Shown: positions 37,151-48,239 of the stretch, piece after piece
Layout: each line of letters opens with the position of its first letter
How positions within the stretch are numbered: position 1 is the first letter of the stretch
Source: Reticulitermes lucifugus
Lineage: Eukaryota; Arthropoda; Insecta; Blattodea; Rhinotermitidae
Assembly (NCBI GenBank): GCA_026260175.1
Contig: JAKCWW010001110.1
Location: forward strand, 1 to 64,000
Direction of reading: 5' to 3'
DNA length: 64,000 nucleotides
Notes under the pieces: generated by a model
Seen by the model: only the letters and a program-made list of their open reading frames with translations
Database searches by the model: none
What the model was told of the DNA's origin: nothing
Made by a program: the position numbers and the translations under genes

Positions 37151-37844
37151 GCGGCTGTTTATATGGTTGCAAATGCAGCAGTTTTCTTGCATTTCGTGCT
37201 GATGACGTATACACGCCCGTTTTTATGTGCAAGTCGAAACAAGGACTTAATTGGACGTGCCTCTAACCTGACACCAATTTCGTCCAGTTTTCCTAGTTTA
37301 TACGTCGATTCTGCGTATTCTCTCAATGTCTAAAAGGGAACATGTTGAACGAGAACTTTTCACCTATTTGTAAATTGTTTTCCTATACTGAACTGATGCA
37401 GCAATAAAATTTAATCTGTATTTACGACAACATTCCTTGTAGCAACTCTATTTAACCTACGTAACATACAGAAATCCGCAAATCGGCTGTAGATCACTCA
37501 CAGAGACCTCCTAAGCTCTCCGATAAGCAGAGTGTGAACAATCCATTAAGTGGAATTGGTGTATAATAAAAGCGACCCAACAGGAAGAGACTAGCAATTC
37601 TTGGCACTTAAAATAACGGCCGTATAATCTGTCATGTAAACAAATTTTGTATTCGTTATATACAAAAGTAAAAAACGATGAACTCTTTGTATTTCACCGC
37701 TGTCTCTTCTCGGACTTGTTTATTCTATTTATAGTTTATTTAAAGACGCACTCAGTAGCTCAGAAAATATAACGTCAAATGGTAGAATGACTGTTAAATA
37801 TTGAATTGCGAAGATGAGAAATTTGCCATCACCTACTATGAGGT
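37151..37844. other. AT-rich stretch, nothing recognised
   Basis: Nothing identified. Confidence 0.5.
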
Positions 37845-37965
37845 AAATACCGCAATTTTCCTGAAGGACCAAGGAAAGCGACTAAAAGCATCTGTCCGTG
37901 TACCCGATATCTTGGTGGAGGTCTGAACCGGGACCTCTCCGATATGAATCAGGAATGTTGTCCTC
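37845..37965 (-). mobile_element. SINE C copy (minus strand)
   Basis: On the plus strand: GAGGTAAATACCGCAATTTT, GAAGGACCAAGGAAAGCGAC, then GGTGGAGGTCTGAACCGGGA, an inverted B box (GGTTCAGACC on the minus strand, about 37919). The order parallels 9855-9965 and 47525-47645. Confidence 0.55.
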
Positions 37966-38819
37966 TCTCTCAAAAGCGATATTTGGTGTCTTTTCATGCT
38001 CCGTCTGCAATCCCGCTCTTTCCTTGATAGCGGTACAGAAGTGCTCTAAGACATACTGCGGCCATGGAAAGAAGTCCCATGGGTGGTGGAAACGCCGGTG
38101 TGGAAACTTCCCACTCTTGGCCTACTGTCGTATTCTCCTCAAGCCCACTCTGGCCTACACCACTCTGCTTAAAGCCCTCGTTCCTGGCGCAGATTATCAA
38201 GTGGTTTTCACTACGTACATCTGTGTGAACATACCCGCTAGATGAATTAAGGTAAATAAAAGGAGGTACGCTTGAGGGAGATTCGTAATAGCTTGAGGGA
38301 GAAGTGTAAGGGACTATTCATGATACTTCTTTCGGTAGCCTCAATATATAGCGTTCAGGACACGACTGTGAGGAAATGCTTTACGAAACAGCATCGCGGT
38401 TTTGGAGGATGGGATGGAAGTGGGTCCATTCAGTGAGATCACCATCACAATGCCTGTCGCTTTCATTCTTCCCCCTCCACAGTCAAACTGCCTGAGGCAG
38501 GGATCGATATAGCACCACAACCAACCCCTGCCAGGAATTATAACAAACAACCCCTAATTATCCGCACTGCAAGTGCGTCTGGTTTCAGAATAAAGTACTT
38601 GAGAGTAACGTATCCTGCCAGAAGAGTCTACTGTTCTGCCAAACTGCTCCATATACCAACAAAAATGAAACACGAAACTTTTGCACAAGTGTCAAGGAAA
38701 GTGCAAATGAGGAGCTTCATAACTTGTACTAGTCATAAAATATTTATTAAGTTGATAAAATCAGTGATGATACCGGCAGGTAATGTGGAACGAACTGGAG
38801 AGAATTAACCTGTGACTAG
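37966..38819. other. Moderately GC stretch, nothing recognised
   Basis: GCTTGAGGGAGA occurs twice about 22 bp apart (about 38270-38303). The 115-codon frame at 37898-38245 begins inside the SINE and has no domain. Confidence 0.4.
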
Positions 38820-38935
38820 ATGTTACCCACGTTTATTAGAGTATCAATAATACGATCTTCTGGGTCCTGACGTCGCACAGTTTAGTACATGCGTGCCAAC
38901 ATTTGGAAGGAACCTAGTTCCTCCGTCTCCAGTGC
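38820..38935 (-). mobile_element. Family D single arm
   Basis: ATCTTCTGGGTCCTGACGTC, GTACATGCGTGCCAACATTT, then GGAAGGAACCTAGTTCCTCC. On the minus strand the apex reads CTGGAGACGGAGGAACTAGG followed by TTCCTTCC, so the stem II pairing is preserved while the CTGAAGA side and GAAAC have changed. Confidence 0.6.
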
Positions 38936-39119
38936 ATAAAGATCCTACACTGAGCACAAAGTCAATAGAATCTTCGAAAATCTGGAATATACCAAGCCCC
39001 ACGGTGTCATCGCAATTTTTATATAAGATACATATACATATATATAAATTTAGGAGGACAGCCTAAATACAAGGCCCTGCTTCGAAAATCTAAACGTAGA
39101 TGATAGGAAATAATTAAAA

Positions 39120-39215
39120 TGCAAGTTCCAATGAAAGGTTGTGAGGATGTGGATGGATTTAATTGAGTCGGGATAAGCCCTAGAAAAAGACTCGTGAACG
39201 TGGTAATGTATGTTT
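39120..39215 (+). mobile_element. Possible LINE C-terminal scrap
   Basis: GGATGTGGATGGATTTAATT followed by AAAAGACTCGTGAACGTGGT and AATG resembles the WEDNIKMDL...[11 protein letters not shown] codons of the LINE. It is short and heavily diverged. Confidence 0.3.
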
Positions 39216-40294
39216 GTGTTCCACAAAAGACGGATAACTTACTAGCTAAGCGACATATTAGCTTCTCTGATTCATGGAGTCAGTTTAGGGAAAATGTAGT
39301 TAAGACTTCATATACCTGTGCTTTGTGGAATTATTTCAGTACTGCCCTGCACACGGAAGGTAAAATACTAAAGGATATACAAATAACTCTTAGGAAGAGC
39401 AGAAGTATTAAACCTTGGAGTGTCAAACTGGATAGTTTTAAACAAGGTGTGTTACACATATTCGAAATAAATAATACGCATTTTTGCAACATACCTGATA
39501 TCGTGGTAATACACTTAAAATTCTCCACGAAATTAGAGGTGCGTCCTAGAGCTACTTTTAACAGCTTCTGGAGCCATACACGGAAAACTGACAAAGCAAA
39601 TAAAAAAAACATAACCTATCTAGTACTTTGGCGAATTATATCATCGTAACACGAAATAATGCGTGCCACAAAATTGGGTAGCTCAACCCTAAACAAGTAA
39701 ATAAAAATGAATATGCAAAAATACACATACAACTAGTACAGGTATAGTGGTTTGTCAACAATAAGCTATATTTGTATCCAATAACCACGCCAAGTTTATA
39801 CGATTCACAATGCACATTAACACCGAAACACTGTCATCACATTCTTTCCAATTATATCCAACATAACTTAACCCTTTGAAGACCAACTTCAATCTAAATT
39901 ATATACATTACTTCGTACCTCAGAAAGAGAAAAATCTGTGTTCATTGCAAACACCATCGCGTTAAACTTGTTTAGGGAAACTGCCTCTATTTATTGTGGG
40001 GATCATACGAAACGTATGTAAAAATACACTCTGTGGCAGAATGGAGAATTTTTAACGTTACAGCTTATGACATACACACAGTCGCCACTGAGTTTCAAAA
40101 CGTCAGTAAGAAGTTATACAGGCCTGCATTTCGTAACACTAACTCCAAAGGATAAAGTTCTACTTCAAAAGCTCAAAGTCCTTATTTCCATTAAGCAACA
40201 CCCAGTCTTTTATGTAACCTGAAGATTCACTAGACTTCACAAGTTCCCGGTACTGGACCTTTTCCAGGGCCAGATGAGATGTGAAATTCTTATC
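39216..40294. other. AT-rich stretch, nothing recognised
   Basis: It contains most of the longest plus-strand frame (151 codons, 39194-39649), with no recognisable domain and a minus-strand shadow of 93 codons. Confidence 0.4.
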
Positions 40295-40475
40295 GAAGTG
40301 AATCTTACCGCTACTGTCTTCTGTGATACACAGTTGTGCATACATGCACTAACACTTCAGAGGAACACTCTGCCTACTTCTTAAGGACAAAAGATGGGCA
40401 TAGCAGGTTCCTCCAAAACGTCGGTACTTACCTACTAAAATAACATTATCACATCACAATACGGTACATATGAAT
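40295..40475. mobile_element. Family D foldback copy (both arms)
   Basis: Left arm 40295-40380: TGTCTTCTGTGATACACAGT, CACTAACACTTCAGAGGAAC, TCTGCCTACTTC. Right arm 40386-40463: AAGATGGGCATAGCAGGTTC, CTCCAAAACGTCGGTACTTA, ATCACATCACAATACGG. The arms are inverted and meet within about 6 bp, with their GGAGG/CCTCC parts facing inward. Confidence 0.65.
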
Positions 40476-40780
40476 CCAGTACACGTAGCCAAAACCTACG
40501 TATTTATGATCCACATTAGTATGTTCCTCCAGTATTTTTAATTTTATGTTTTTGAAACTGCTACTTTAATTTCTCGCACAGACAGGCCTATTTGGGACTG
40601 CTCAGCATGCATTCTCCCAACACAGCATAGCCTATATACTCGGGGTTGGCGGACATATGATTAAGCTGCGAGCAGTCGGTACATTAGGAATAGGAAAAGG
40701 AAGCGCCAATCAGTACCACATCACACACACTTTTCACAAGATTTATTTGCACGCTGACATTATAAAGTACGTAAAGACAA
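40476..40780. other. Unique stretch, nothing recognised
   Basis: Nothing identified. Confidence 0.5.
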
Positions 40781-41075
40781 GGTAAAAAAAGCGAAGTTGT
40801 CTCTGTGCGCCTCATAAAAGCATTAGGCGGAGTAAATGTATATTTACGCTCATTCTTAACCTAGACACTAGACGGAGGTAAGTGCTCAGCTTCATGCCCC
40901 AACCGACTTACCTCGGGTAATGTTCCCGCGGTAACCACTGTACAGAAGGCTGAGTAATCCCAGGGTTGGCTGAAAGTTTCGGGGAAGGGAAAAATATCCT
41001 GTTCGTTCCGAAAATCGAAACACGGTTCCTCGATTGCCCGGCCCGTAGACTAGTAACTGTAAAGACTACGCTGCT
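40781..41075 (-). mobile_element. SINE B, near full length (minus strand)
   Basis: AAGCGAAGTTGTCTCTGTGC (inverted tail), TCATTCTTAACCTAGACACT, GACGGAGGTAAGTGCTCAGC, CTTACCTCGGGTAATGTTCC and GCCCGTAGACTAGTAACTG follow the order of 17168-17466. The inverted B box is degraded (AAAATCGAAACACGGTTCC, about 41010). Confidence 0.78.
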
Positions 41076-41280
41076 TTACGCTTTACATAAACAGCTAAAA
41101 CTGCTCATCTGGCGAGTGCAAATACTATCATTGAGGTTAACCTTTGCAGCACAACTTTATTGTTCGTGTGATTGTCATGCTTGTTATGGTCACTATGGTT
41201 AACGCGCTTCGGCAGTGGCGCTAATGTAGTTCTCAGCTCATACGTTCATGCGTCTGACACGTTTCTATTACCAACAACAA

Positions 41281-41558
41281 AGGTAAAGGTCACCCTGTGA
41301 CTTGCCTATTCAGGCAGAGAGAGGAGGCAGAGATACAGCTCCAACCCGCCCGCAACCCGGCACTACAAGGAGGTAGGTGGTCAGAACCACGCTCCGGCCA
41401 CTTTACCTCCAGGGAAAATCCAGTACACATTGTACAAGAGGCTGGATGGCCTAAGGGCCGGTCTGGACGGTGCGGAAAATCTCGCCACCACTGGGATTCG
41501 ACCCCCAGACCGTCCAGTCCGTAGAAAGTCGCTGTACCGACTACGCTATCCCTACTAG
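41281..41558 (-). mobile_element. SINE B variant with intact B box (minus strand)
   Basis: CCGGCACTACAAGGAGGTAG, CCACTTTACCTCCAGGG, ACAAGAGGCTGGATGGCC and CTGGGATTCGACCCCCAG (inverted B box, 41491-41508), then TACCGACTACGCTATCCC (inverted A-box region). The 3' tail (CCTGTGACTTGCCTATTCAG on the plus strand) differs from the two other SINE B tail types. Flanking CCAACAACAAAG (41271) and GCAACAGCAGAA (41559) may be a diverged target-site duplication. Confidence 0.82.
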
Positions 41559-42542
41559 CAACAGCAGAAAATTGAAATTTAATTGTACGGCGTGACTTTA
41601 AATGTGCTTATGAATTTCATTATAATTCATCCAGCAGGTCTCAATTTTACACAGCCAGATAGACGGAGAGTTATTGCCAACCCTCTCTACGTTCTTTTCT
41701 TGTAGTGCAAAGAAGGCTTAATAAGAAAGGGGCGTGTTGTATAAGAAATCCAGCATGTAACAAACACGTAATGCAAACCGTGATAAAGTCAGTGGGTTAG
41801 ACTGAACAGGTGAATTCCGTACATATTTGTATGATACAAACACGTAAAACACAATTCTGGTTGTTTTGCTCCATTCCGCGTCAGAAGCTTTGAAGTTTAT
41901 GACAATATAGTGGAATCCACTGGGTGAATGCACACAAACATACGTGGGCAGGTACCAGGTATTCACAGTGGGATTTAATTATATTGCACTTTTTGTAATT
42001 CAGTTCACTGCCTCTCTGCTTAGTTGGTCATGGACACAGCAGATTTTCCGGGAAGTGTAAAGCACTGACTAATATAAAAGTTACCACACAGGGAGCATCA
42101 ACAACTTTAAACCGAGTTTCTAAGATACTTGAAGAAAATATTGTCTGAATCTATTATACATACGCTACACATGGAAGCACATATTACGAAAATATGACAA
42201 ATTACAATAAAAGGAAGCGACCTTATTAACAGTTGAAAACAAATCTGCAACCCTGCCAGTAAAATTCATTCAGACCGCCTTAATAAATGAAGCAATTCTT
42301 TAATCCTATCAAACTTAAAGTAACCAGTTCACAATATGAAGTACGAGTATTTCACGTAAGTTCTGGACACAACTTGGAGCATTAAAATCTATGTACCTAA
42401 GTCAACTAAAAACCGTAATTTTTCACAACCTAACAGTCCCTTAGCTTGTTACAATGATCTCGTCTTTCTTTCGGAAACCGAAGGTGAATCACCGTGTTCA
42501 GTGGCATCCACCATTAGACCACATACTGAGCCACACTTAAAT
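41559..42542. other. Unique stretch with one tRNA-like scrap
   Basis: On the minus strand at about 42497-42535, GTGGCTCAGTATGTGGTCTA then ATGGTGGATGCC looks like a tRNA anticodon-arm region. No B box follows convincingly. Confidence 0.35.
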
Positions 42543-42750
42543 CAGTCATAATCTTGCCAACCGAACGTCTTAAGACTATTCGTCACATTACCTTCCCTCA
42601 TATTCCTCAGTTTCCAAGTGGCAGACCCCATTAAAGTTTTTCGACCAATATTTTTATGCTTCTTTGGCATACAGACACACGTCCCACCAATCTCTTCTGT
42701 ATTGATTTGATTACCCCAATAATATTTGTTTAAGAGTGGAGATAACACTG
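42543..42750 (-). mobile_element. LINE fragment lacking its 3' tail
   Basis: On the plus strand: TTTCCAAGTGGCAGACCCC, TTCGACCAATATTTTTATGC, CGTCCCACCAATCTCTTCTG and CCCAATAATATTTGTTTAAG. These align in order with GGTCTTCCTAGTGGTCG through AATAATATTTGGTGATG of the 7831 LINE. A minus frame (42748-42542) still encodes a stretched relative of the SSPNIIREIKSRR...VGRLEGRRP segment. It abuts the next LINE copy within about 6 bp. Confidence 0.6.
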
Positions 42751-42756
42751 TATACC

Positions 42757-43240
42757 AAGCTAACTTAACTCCATGGGGAAGAGTTCTTCAGAAGCACTCA
42801 GATTCCCAGTTAGTCAAACATTTTCCCGAATTTTACAGAACCCGACGGTTCGCTACCGGTTTCACAAGATCCCTCCTCTCCTCCGTACCCTATGCCAGGC
42901 CAATCCAATCCGTGACCTTCCATTCTGTTTCTTTAAAATGCATTTGGATATATTTCCAGCTACGCCTGGCTCTTCCAAGTGGCCTTTTACCTTCTGCTTT
43001 CTCCATCAAACTCTAATTGCACGCTTCTTTCCCCAATCGTGCCACATGCTCCGCCTATCTCTTCCTACTTGATGTAAGAACCCGAATAATGATTTGTGAA
43101 GATTAAAAATCATGAAGAGCATCATGACATTAAAAATTACTCAATTACGCAATTTCCTCCAGCCTCTTAGGTGCCTTACTTCAAGAGAGGAATACATTCT
43201 TAGCACCCTGTTCTTTCCTTAACGTTAAAACCCTTTAACT
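42757..43240 (-). mobile_element. 5'-truncated LINE fragment
   Basis: TTAACTCCATGGGGAAGAG, CCCAGTTAGTCAAACATTTT, ACAGAACCCGACGGTTCGC, CCAATCCAATCCGTGACC, CTCTTCCAAGTGGCCTTTT, GTGCCACATGCTCCGCC and CTTAGCACCCTGTTCTTTCC follow the LINE order. The subfamily differs slightly from 7831. There is no open frame and the copy is old. Only two tail units remain. Confidence 0.82.
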
Positions 43241-44094
43241 TACATCCAGACTTCTTTAATTCGTTAAGTACTATAGGAAATATGCCTACAATAATGCACA
43301 ATTTCTGTGGGCAGTGGGCACAACTTTGCACTACATTAGTAAATGCAGGATATCGTCACGGACAACGAACTGCATATAACGACAAACACGCACATTCCAT
43401 GGCAATACATCTTTTTACTTGTAACGGTACAAACTGCCTCGATGCTATTCTCGCCTTTGTATGGTGAGCGGGTCTGAGATAACTGGGAACCTCAAAGCCT
43501 ATGCCGGGGGTAGCGTACTTGCTATTAGTCCACCTTGCAAAGACGGCAGAGAGGTTGGTGACAGACGAAAAGATAAACCTCCGACAGCCGAGTTCCTAAC
43601 GACGGTTACTAAGAAAGATACTGTTTCCTTGAATATGTCGCCGTGCAATTTGGTACAAATGTACAGATATTTTGAAGTAAAGTACTGCCCACTTCAAGGT
43701 AGAAAGAATGTAGTAATTCTTGGTTCTCTAGGACAGGTTTCAGCGGACAGACTGTTAGGTAACCGCCCCACTTCAAAGCACTGAATAATCATACATTTTA
43801 AAGAAGTAAGCGGCTGGAATTTTAGTAAACACTTGCCAGCATAAACCAAGAGGAGGCCAAGAACGAGAGAGTAAAAGTGATGGAAAGGAAATACGAATTC
43901 GGAACGGACTTCACTGCCTATACTGTGAAGTGAAGCAGTCGAAGAAGAGAAGGGGGAGGATGAATAAGAATAAAGAGAAAAAGAACACACTCGCCTGTAA
44001 CAGTACATCGGGGAGACTGCTTGGATAGTATCGCAAAGAAGGTCATAGTTGCTTCCTTCTGGAACTATATCTACTCATATCTTTAGCACAAAGC
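43241..44094. other. Unique stretch, nothing certain
   Basis: ACTGGGAACCTCAAAGCC at about 43480 may be a SINE C scrap. Opposed frames at 43461-43784 and 43694-44008 overlap and lack domains. Confidence 0.4.
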
Positions 44095-44290
44095 ATTCTA
44101 TCGGCTCTGGAGCCCACCCAACCTCCTAGGCAGTGAGTAAAGAGGGGCCCTTCCCAAAGGTAATGCGGTCGAAACGTGAAGCTGATCCTTCACCTCCACC
44201 TTGTGCCGAGATTAAGAATGAGTGTAGTTAGCTATACATCTTCTCCCCCGTGTGCATTCATGGCGTGCATAGGGGCAACTTTACCTTTCG
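44095..44290 (+). mobile_element. SINE B body and tail, head lost
   Basis: GAGCCCACCCAACCTCCTAG, TTGTGCCGAGATTAAGAATG, TACATCTTCTCCCCCGTGTG and ATTCATGGCGTGCATAGGGG, then CAACTTTACCTT. It carries the GCGTG/GGGGCAAC tail type shared with 17168 and 40781. The tRNA-derived head is not recognisable. Confidence 0.8.
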
Positions 44291-44589
44291 TGTTCCATGT
44301 TTCATTAATTCAAACGCCATCAAATGAGGCAGACTAAACTATTTACAAAATAAAAATCTAATTTTGTAATTTCTTAAAGAGACCGATGGTATAACGTACC
44401 GTTAAACTATATTTTCTCTCTCCCTAGTTTAACTACCTGCCAGCATATTTATTTTATAGCCACGCATGATGAAATGTCCGGTATCAGGTTAGGTATACAA
44501 AAAATTTAATTAGAATTACACGGAATAACAGTAAACGCACAGAAAATGTTGCCCCAGGATACGAGTGTGCGTACAAACCGAGATCCTTA
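44291..44589. other. AT-rich stretch, possible D-arm scrap
   Basis: CCAGGATACGAGTGTGCGTA at about 44556 may be an antisense D arm facing the array that follows. Confidence 0.35.
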
Positions 44590-44950
44590 GAGCAGGTTCC
44601 TTCATAACGGGCCTTAAACAACTTTATATATTACCATCAGGATTCGCATGTCATGTTCCTATATTTCAGGGCCTATAATAAATTCACACTGTGCCACCAT
44701 TATTCCTACACAAGTTCCTTTATAACACGATCTACTGTATCTTCATATTGTGTCGCCACAACTGTGACAGCCAGTTCCTTTGTCATTAGGCTCTACAAAA
44801 TCTTCATATCGTGCTGTCACAAGTCTTATATCAAATCATCAAATTCGTCTATAAAAAGCTCTATATTATACTTGCTTGTGTCGCCAGGGTTCCTAGGGCA
44901 GGTTCCTTTATACAAGCCCTGGAGAAGTTTCACATTTTTTCGCCAGTGAA
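44590..44950. repeat. 59-60 bp minisatellite, about six units
   Basis: The landmark GTTCC recurs at 44596, 44655, 44714 and 44774 (spacings 59, 59, 60). A decayed unit follows at about 44834, with closing GTTCC at 44889 and 44902. Other unit landmarks are a TCTAC or TCTATAA block, CTTCATAT and GTGTCGCCAC or GTGCTGTCAC near the unit end. Units resemble a D-family right arm (AGGTTCCTTC...TCTAC...GTCACATCC). The array is probably local amplification of such an arm. A short frame runs through it by chance. Confidence 0.75.
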
Positions 44951-45624
44951 CCAATTCACACAAACATAAAACCTGTTGAAATTTTCAAGGCAAATTGTGA
45001 GCGGAAAATACACTGACAAAAAATTCTATGGGAGTGCAACCTTACGAATAAGGAACAAATTTCGTCAAAAATACCTCACTTCAATAACGCACGTGCAATC
45101 AATCATGAAAATAAGCTTTATCAAAAGTAACACATATCAATAAAAGGGTTTGTAATACAAAGTAAAAAATACAAAAATTGTGTAATCTGCATGTACAGAA
45201 ACAGTCTGAAAACTAAAATTACTCTACACTCTACACATACGTATATTTAGCTCTACCTTACAGAGAACACAGTATGCTTCCATTAGAAAGACCAATCGCA
45301 ATCGGTAAAAAATGCGTAGGTATATCATGGACGTTTATTGTGAGAGTCATTCAAAACACAAAAACGATTACACTGTGTGGGCAAACGCAGAGCTTTAAGT
45401 TTTACACCTGGAGGTCACTATACTTACAACTACGATTGAAAGTGCTAGTATACTAAACTTACTGAAATACTGACTACTGAAACATAACTTCCACTCCCGG
45501 TCATACCTGAAAACTTCTGCTACCAACTCATAAAGAGCATGCCTGATTAAATAATTGCAAACACGTGATACCGTTTTCTATTCACGCTCTTTGTCCACTT
45601 TCCACCATGAACGCATGATACGAA
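44951..45624. other. AT-rich stretch, nothing recognised
   Basis: Nothing identified. Confidence 0.5.
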
Positions 45625-46010
45625 GTATGTACGAGTATGTATGTACGTATGTACGTATGTATGTATGTATGTATGTATGTATGTATGCATGCACATCCAT
45701 ACACACACACATACATATATAAATACATACATACATACACATACATACATACATTACGTACGTACATACATGCGTACATATATACATACATACACACGTA
45801 CATACATTCATACATACATACATACATACATACATACATACATACATAAATATACATATGCATATACATATACATACATATACATAAGTACGTACGTACA
45901 TACATACATACAATACCTACAATATGTACATTACCTACATACATACATATATACATACGTACGTACATACATAAATATACATATACATATACATACACCA
46001 CATACATGTA
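45625..46010. repeat. GTAT/ATAC microsatellite with strand switch
   Basis: From 45625 to about 45688 the tract reads GTAT/GTAC units. After ATGCATGCACATCCATACAC it reads ATAC/TACA units to about 46010, with interspersed TACG and ATAT. The first arm can pair with part of the second, so the tract is a large imperfect inverted repeat. All open frames across it on both strands (Tyr/Ile/Cys/Met/Val or Thr/His-rich peptides up to 141 codons) are artefacts of the tetranucleotide. Confidence 0.95.
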
Positions 46011-46639
46011 CTGAAAATAAGAGTACGTAGAGCAGCACGTCTCAGTATTTTACATACACAGGTGAACTGAAGAACAGAAATTCCAAGTTCATTAACTAAT
46101 TTTTCGGTGTTCCATATATGTTCGTGACACCAATACCGAAAGAAAAACTGTATCGTGGTTAAATGTAAAACACACGAACATGAAAAAAGTGACGACTGCC
46201 TTTCCATTTATGTGCTGTTTATTTATTTATTTATAACGACGATGACAGTAGCTCAGATGGTAAGCCTATACGGTAGAACTTTGTCAATAATGCATTGTCG
46301 AGAATGTGAAAGGACGCCGTGGCCTAATCGCAAGTAAAGCTGAAGAAACTGAAGATGACCACGGAAAATCTCATTTGGAATATTCGGCGTGGCGGCCGAG
46401 ATTCGAAAAGTTGTCCCCCAAACACAAGTCAGAAGCCTTAATGCTTGAGAGAATTTGTTGAGACACTTATGCATAATTTAATAATACGCATATCAGTTTA
46501 AAGGGCTGCGCGCTGTTTTGTTATCCGTACCTCTTTGAATAGTTGCGCTCTGCTGAGGTAAATCACTAATACTGCGGAGCACTGGAGATAACGAGAGTGT
46601 AGGTGGTCTCGCCTGCGTGCGATCTGACAGATTTGTTGT
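46011..46639. other. Mixed stretch, possible tRNA-like scrap
   Basis: A TTTATTTATTTATTTAT patch lies at about 46216. GTAGCTCAGATGGTAAGCC at 46249 resembles a tRNA A-box region, but no B box follows. Confidence 0.35.
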
Positions 46640-46810
46640 GAGTGTCAATACTGCAGTACTGCAGGATGTGACACCATGTAGGTGGTACTAACCTTTCAGA
46701 TGAACCCACTACACATATCTTGTATCGTGAAGATAAACAGAGCAATTTCCTCCATAACGCTGACATATATCTGTCAAACTACAGAGCGTCACGTCCCACA
46801 GTGACATACT
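46640..46810. mobile_element. Family D foldback copy (both arms)
   Basis: Left arm 46659-46715: TGCAGGATGTGACACCATGT, AGGTGGTACTAACC. Right arm 46728-46800: GTGAAGATAAACAGAGCAAT, TTCCTCCATAACGCTGACAT, AACTACAGAGCGTCACGTCC. The arms are inverted, with the GAAGAT...TTCCTCC apex facing inward. Confidence 0.62.
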
Positions 46811-47524
46811 TTTGAGGTGATCTTATTTCATCTACGCCTTATTAAGCTACATACGATACTGTGTTGCACTTCAGAATTTTCACACCCAAAAACAGATCAC
46901 TACTGACATGTGTGTATATACCTACAAATTTACAGAAAGCGATAGTGACATAAATAATCTTAAATTTAACCCCGCATTAACGATTGCATTCAAATTCAAG
47001 CGTCGTATTAACATAAAAAAAATACTAAATATAGAGGATATATCACTAGCTGTTAGGTTTACTTGAGGGAAATATACACAAATTCTGTCGCGAATTTACT
47101 GTTAAGTACTGTTTTTTTGTATGTCGCGTCCCGTTCAAATAATGTTTAGTCAATTCATCCAAGCACAGTGACATAAACACACACAGTTATAATGCATAAT
47201 ACATATAAGGATATATTCCTATAAACTGCATGTATGCACAATGAGCCCGGAAGGTCCGTTAGCAAAGAGGCAGTCCACGACAGACACACTATAAATGTGA
47301 GACATCTTCCTCTTCTCACGAAATTCAGAATCGCTACCGGACCCACCCACAATCCTACCAAATTTTCCCACAAGGTACGTTATTTTCCTAGTTTACTTCT
47401 GTTTTATTTAATAACGTTCTCAATTGCTCAGATTAAAAAGCGTCGAATTACATGATGACTGGAGAATAATAAATTGTAAAGGTTGTTGTGGAAAGGTGAT
47501 GGCCTAATCTAACCTAAGACCCGA
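46811..47524. other. Unique stretch, nothing recognised
   Basis: Nothing identified. Confidence 0.5.
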
Positions 47525-47645
47525 CATCTGTTAGAGGGACTGAGAAATGCCACAAAAGCCGAAGCCATTGCAGTGAGTTTCTAGGCAGAAACTTTAACTG
47601 GGAACCTCAGAATAAGAAACAGGGCTGGCTGAACGCGCACCTCCA
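47525..47645 (-). mobile_element. SINE C copy (minus strand)
   Basis: GAGAAATGCCACAAAAGCC, TTTCTAGGCAGAAACTTTAA, CTGGGAACCTCAGAATAAG and AACAGGGCTGGCTGAACGCG, then CACC. These are the inverted B-box and anticodon-arm parts of a tRNA-derived SINE, in the order seen at 37845. Confidence 0.5.
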
Positions 47646-48239
47646 ATTAATGCTTACGTTAAAGAATGCGATCAGCCTTTCCTCTTCCCCATTAAACTTC
47701 ACTGCCTTCGGTTTAATTAAATGCGGTCACTATTTCAACTGTTTATCTTAGATGGGTCCTACATCCACTTTATGATTTGATGATAAACTCTGAAAGATAG
47801 TAATATTGTGTAAAACTGTTTTCATTTTAAATTTCTTTAATTACGCCTTAAATTAATCAACCATTTGTGTTGACACAATCACTTCGCGGGCGCTTGTAAA
47901 CATAGCATAAACGTCCTGCGGGTTCCACAAAATGTCAAAATTTCTTGAGAAGGAAGTCACTCTCATCATATTAAGAATGCTTTTATTACAGAGAGTTAAA
48001 TGACTAAGAGCACATACACATTGTGTAGCCTTGTTGTGATTACCAATGACTTTTCGATATAACCTCCTGACTCCATCTTTCGGTGGCAGACAAACAAAGG
48101 GGTTCCTTAGAAACTGCACAATTATCATACTCCTGAAGATACCTACATAAATTGTTCATCGCAGTGAAAACTTCATATATAATTTGAATCAGTATCGCTA
48201 ATGATGTGCAGCTCCGTACCATATGCCGCGCCCCATAAA
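47646..48239. other. Unique stretch, nothing recognised
   Basis: Nothing identified. Confidence 0.5.

Noticed and set aside
39194-39649. 151-codon plus-strand open frame
   Set aside because: No domain, repeat similarity or coding composition that I recognise. A 93-codon frame lies opposite it. Frames of this size are expected by chance in 64 kb.
41297-41524. 75-codon plus frame and the 61-codon minus frame at 26550-26735
   Set aside because: Both are SINE B shadows.
45578-46030. Tyr/Cys/Val/Met- and Thr/His/Tyr-rich open frames up to 141 codons
   Set aside because: Artefacts of the GTAT/ATAC microsatellite, open in several frames on both strands.
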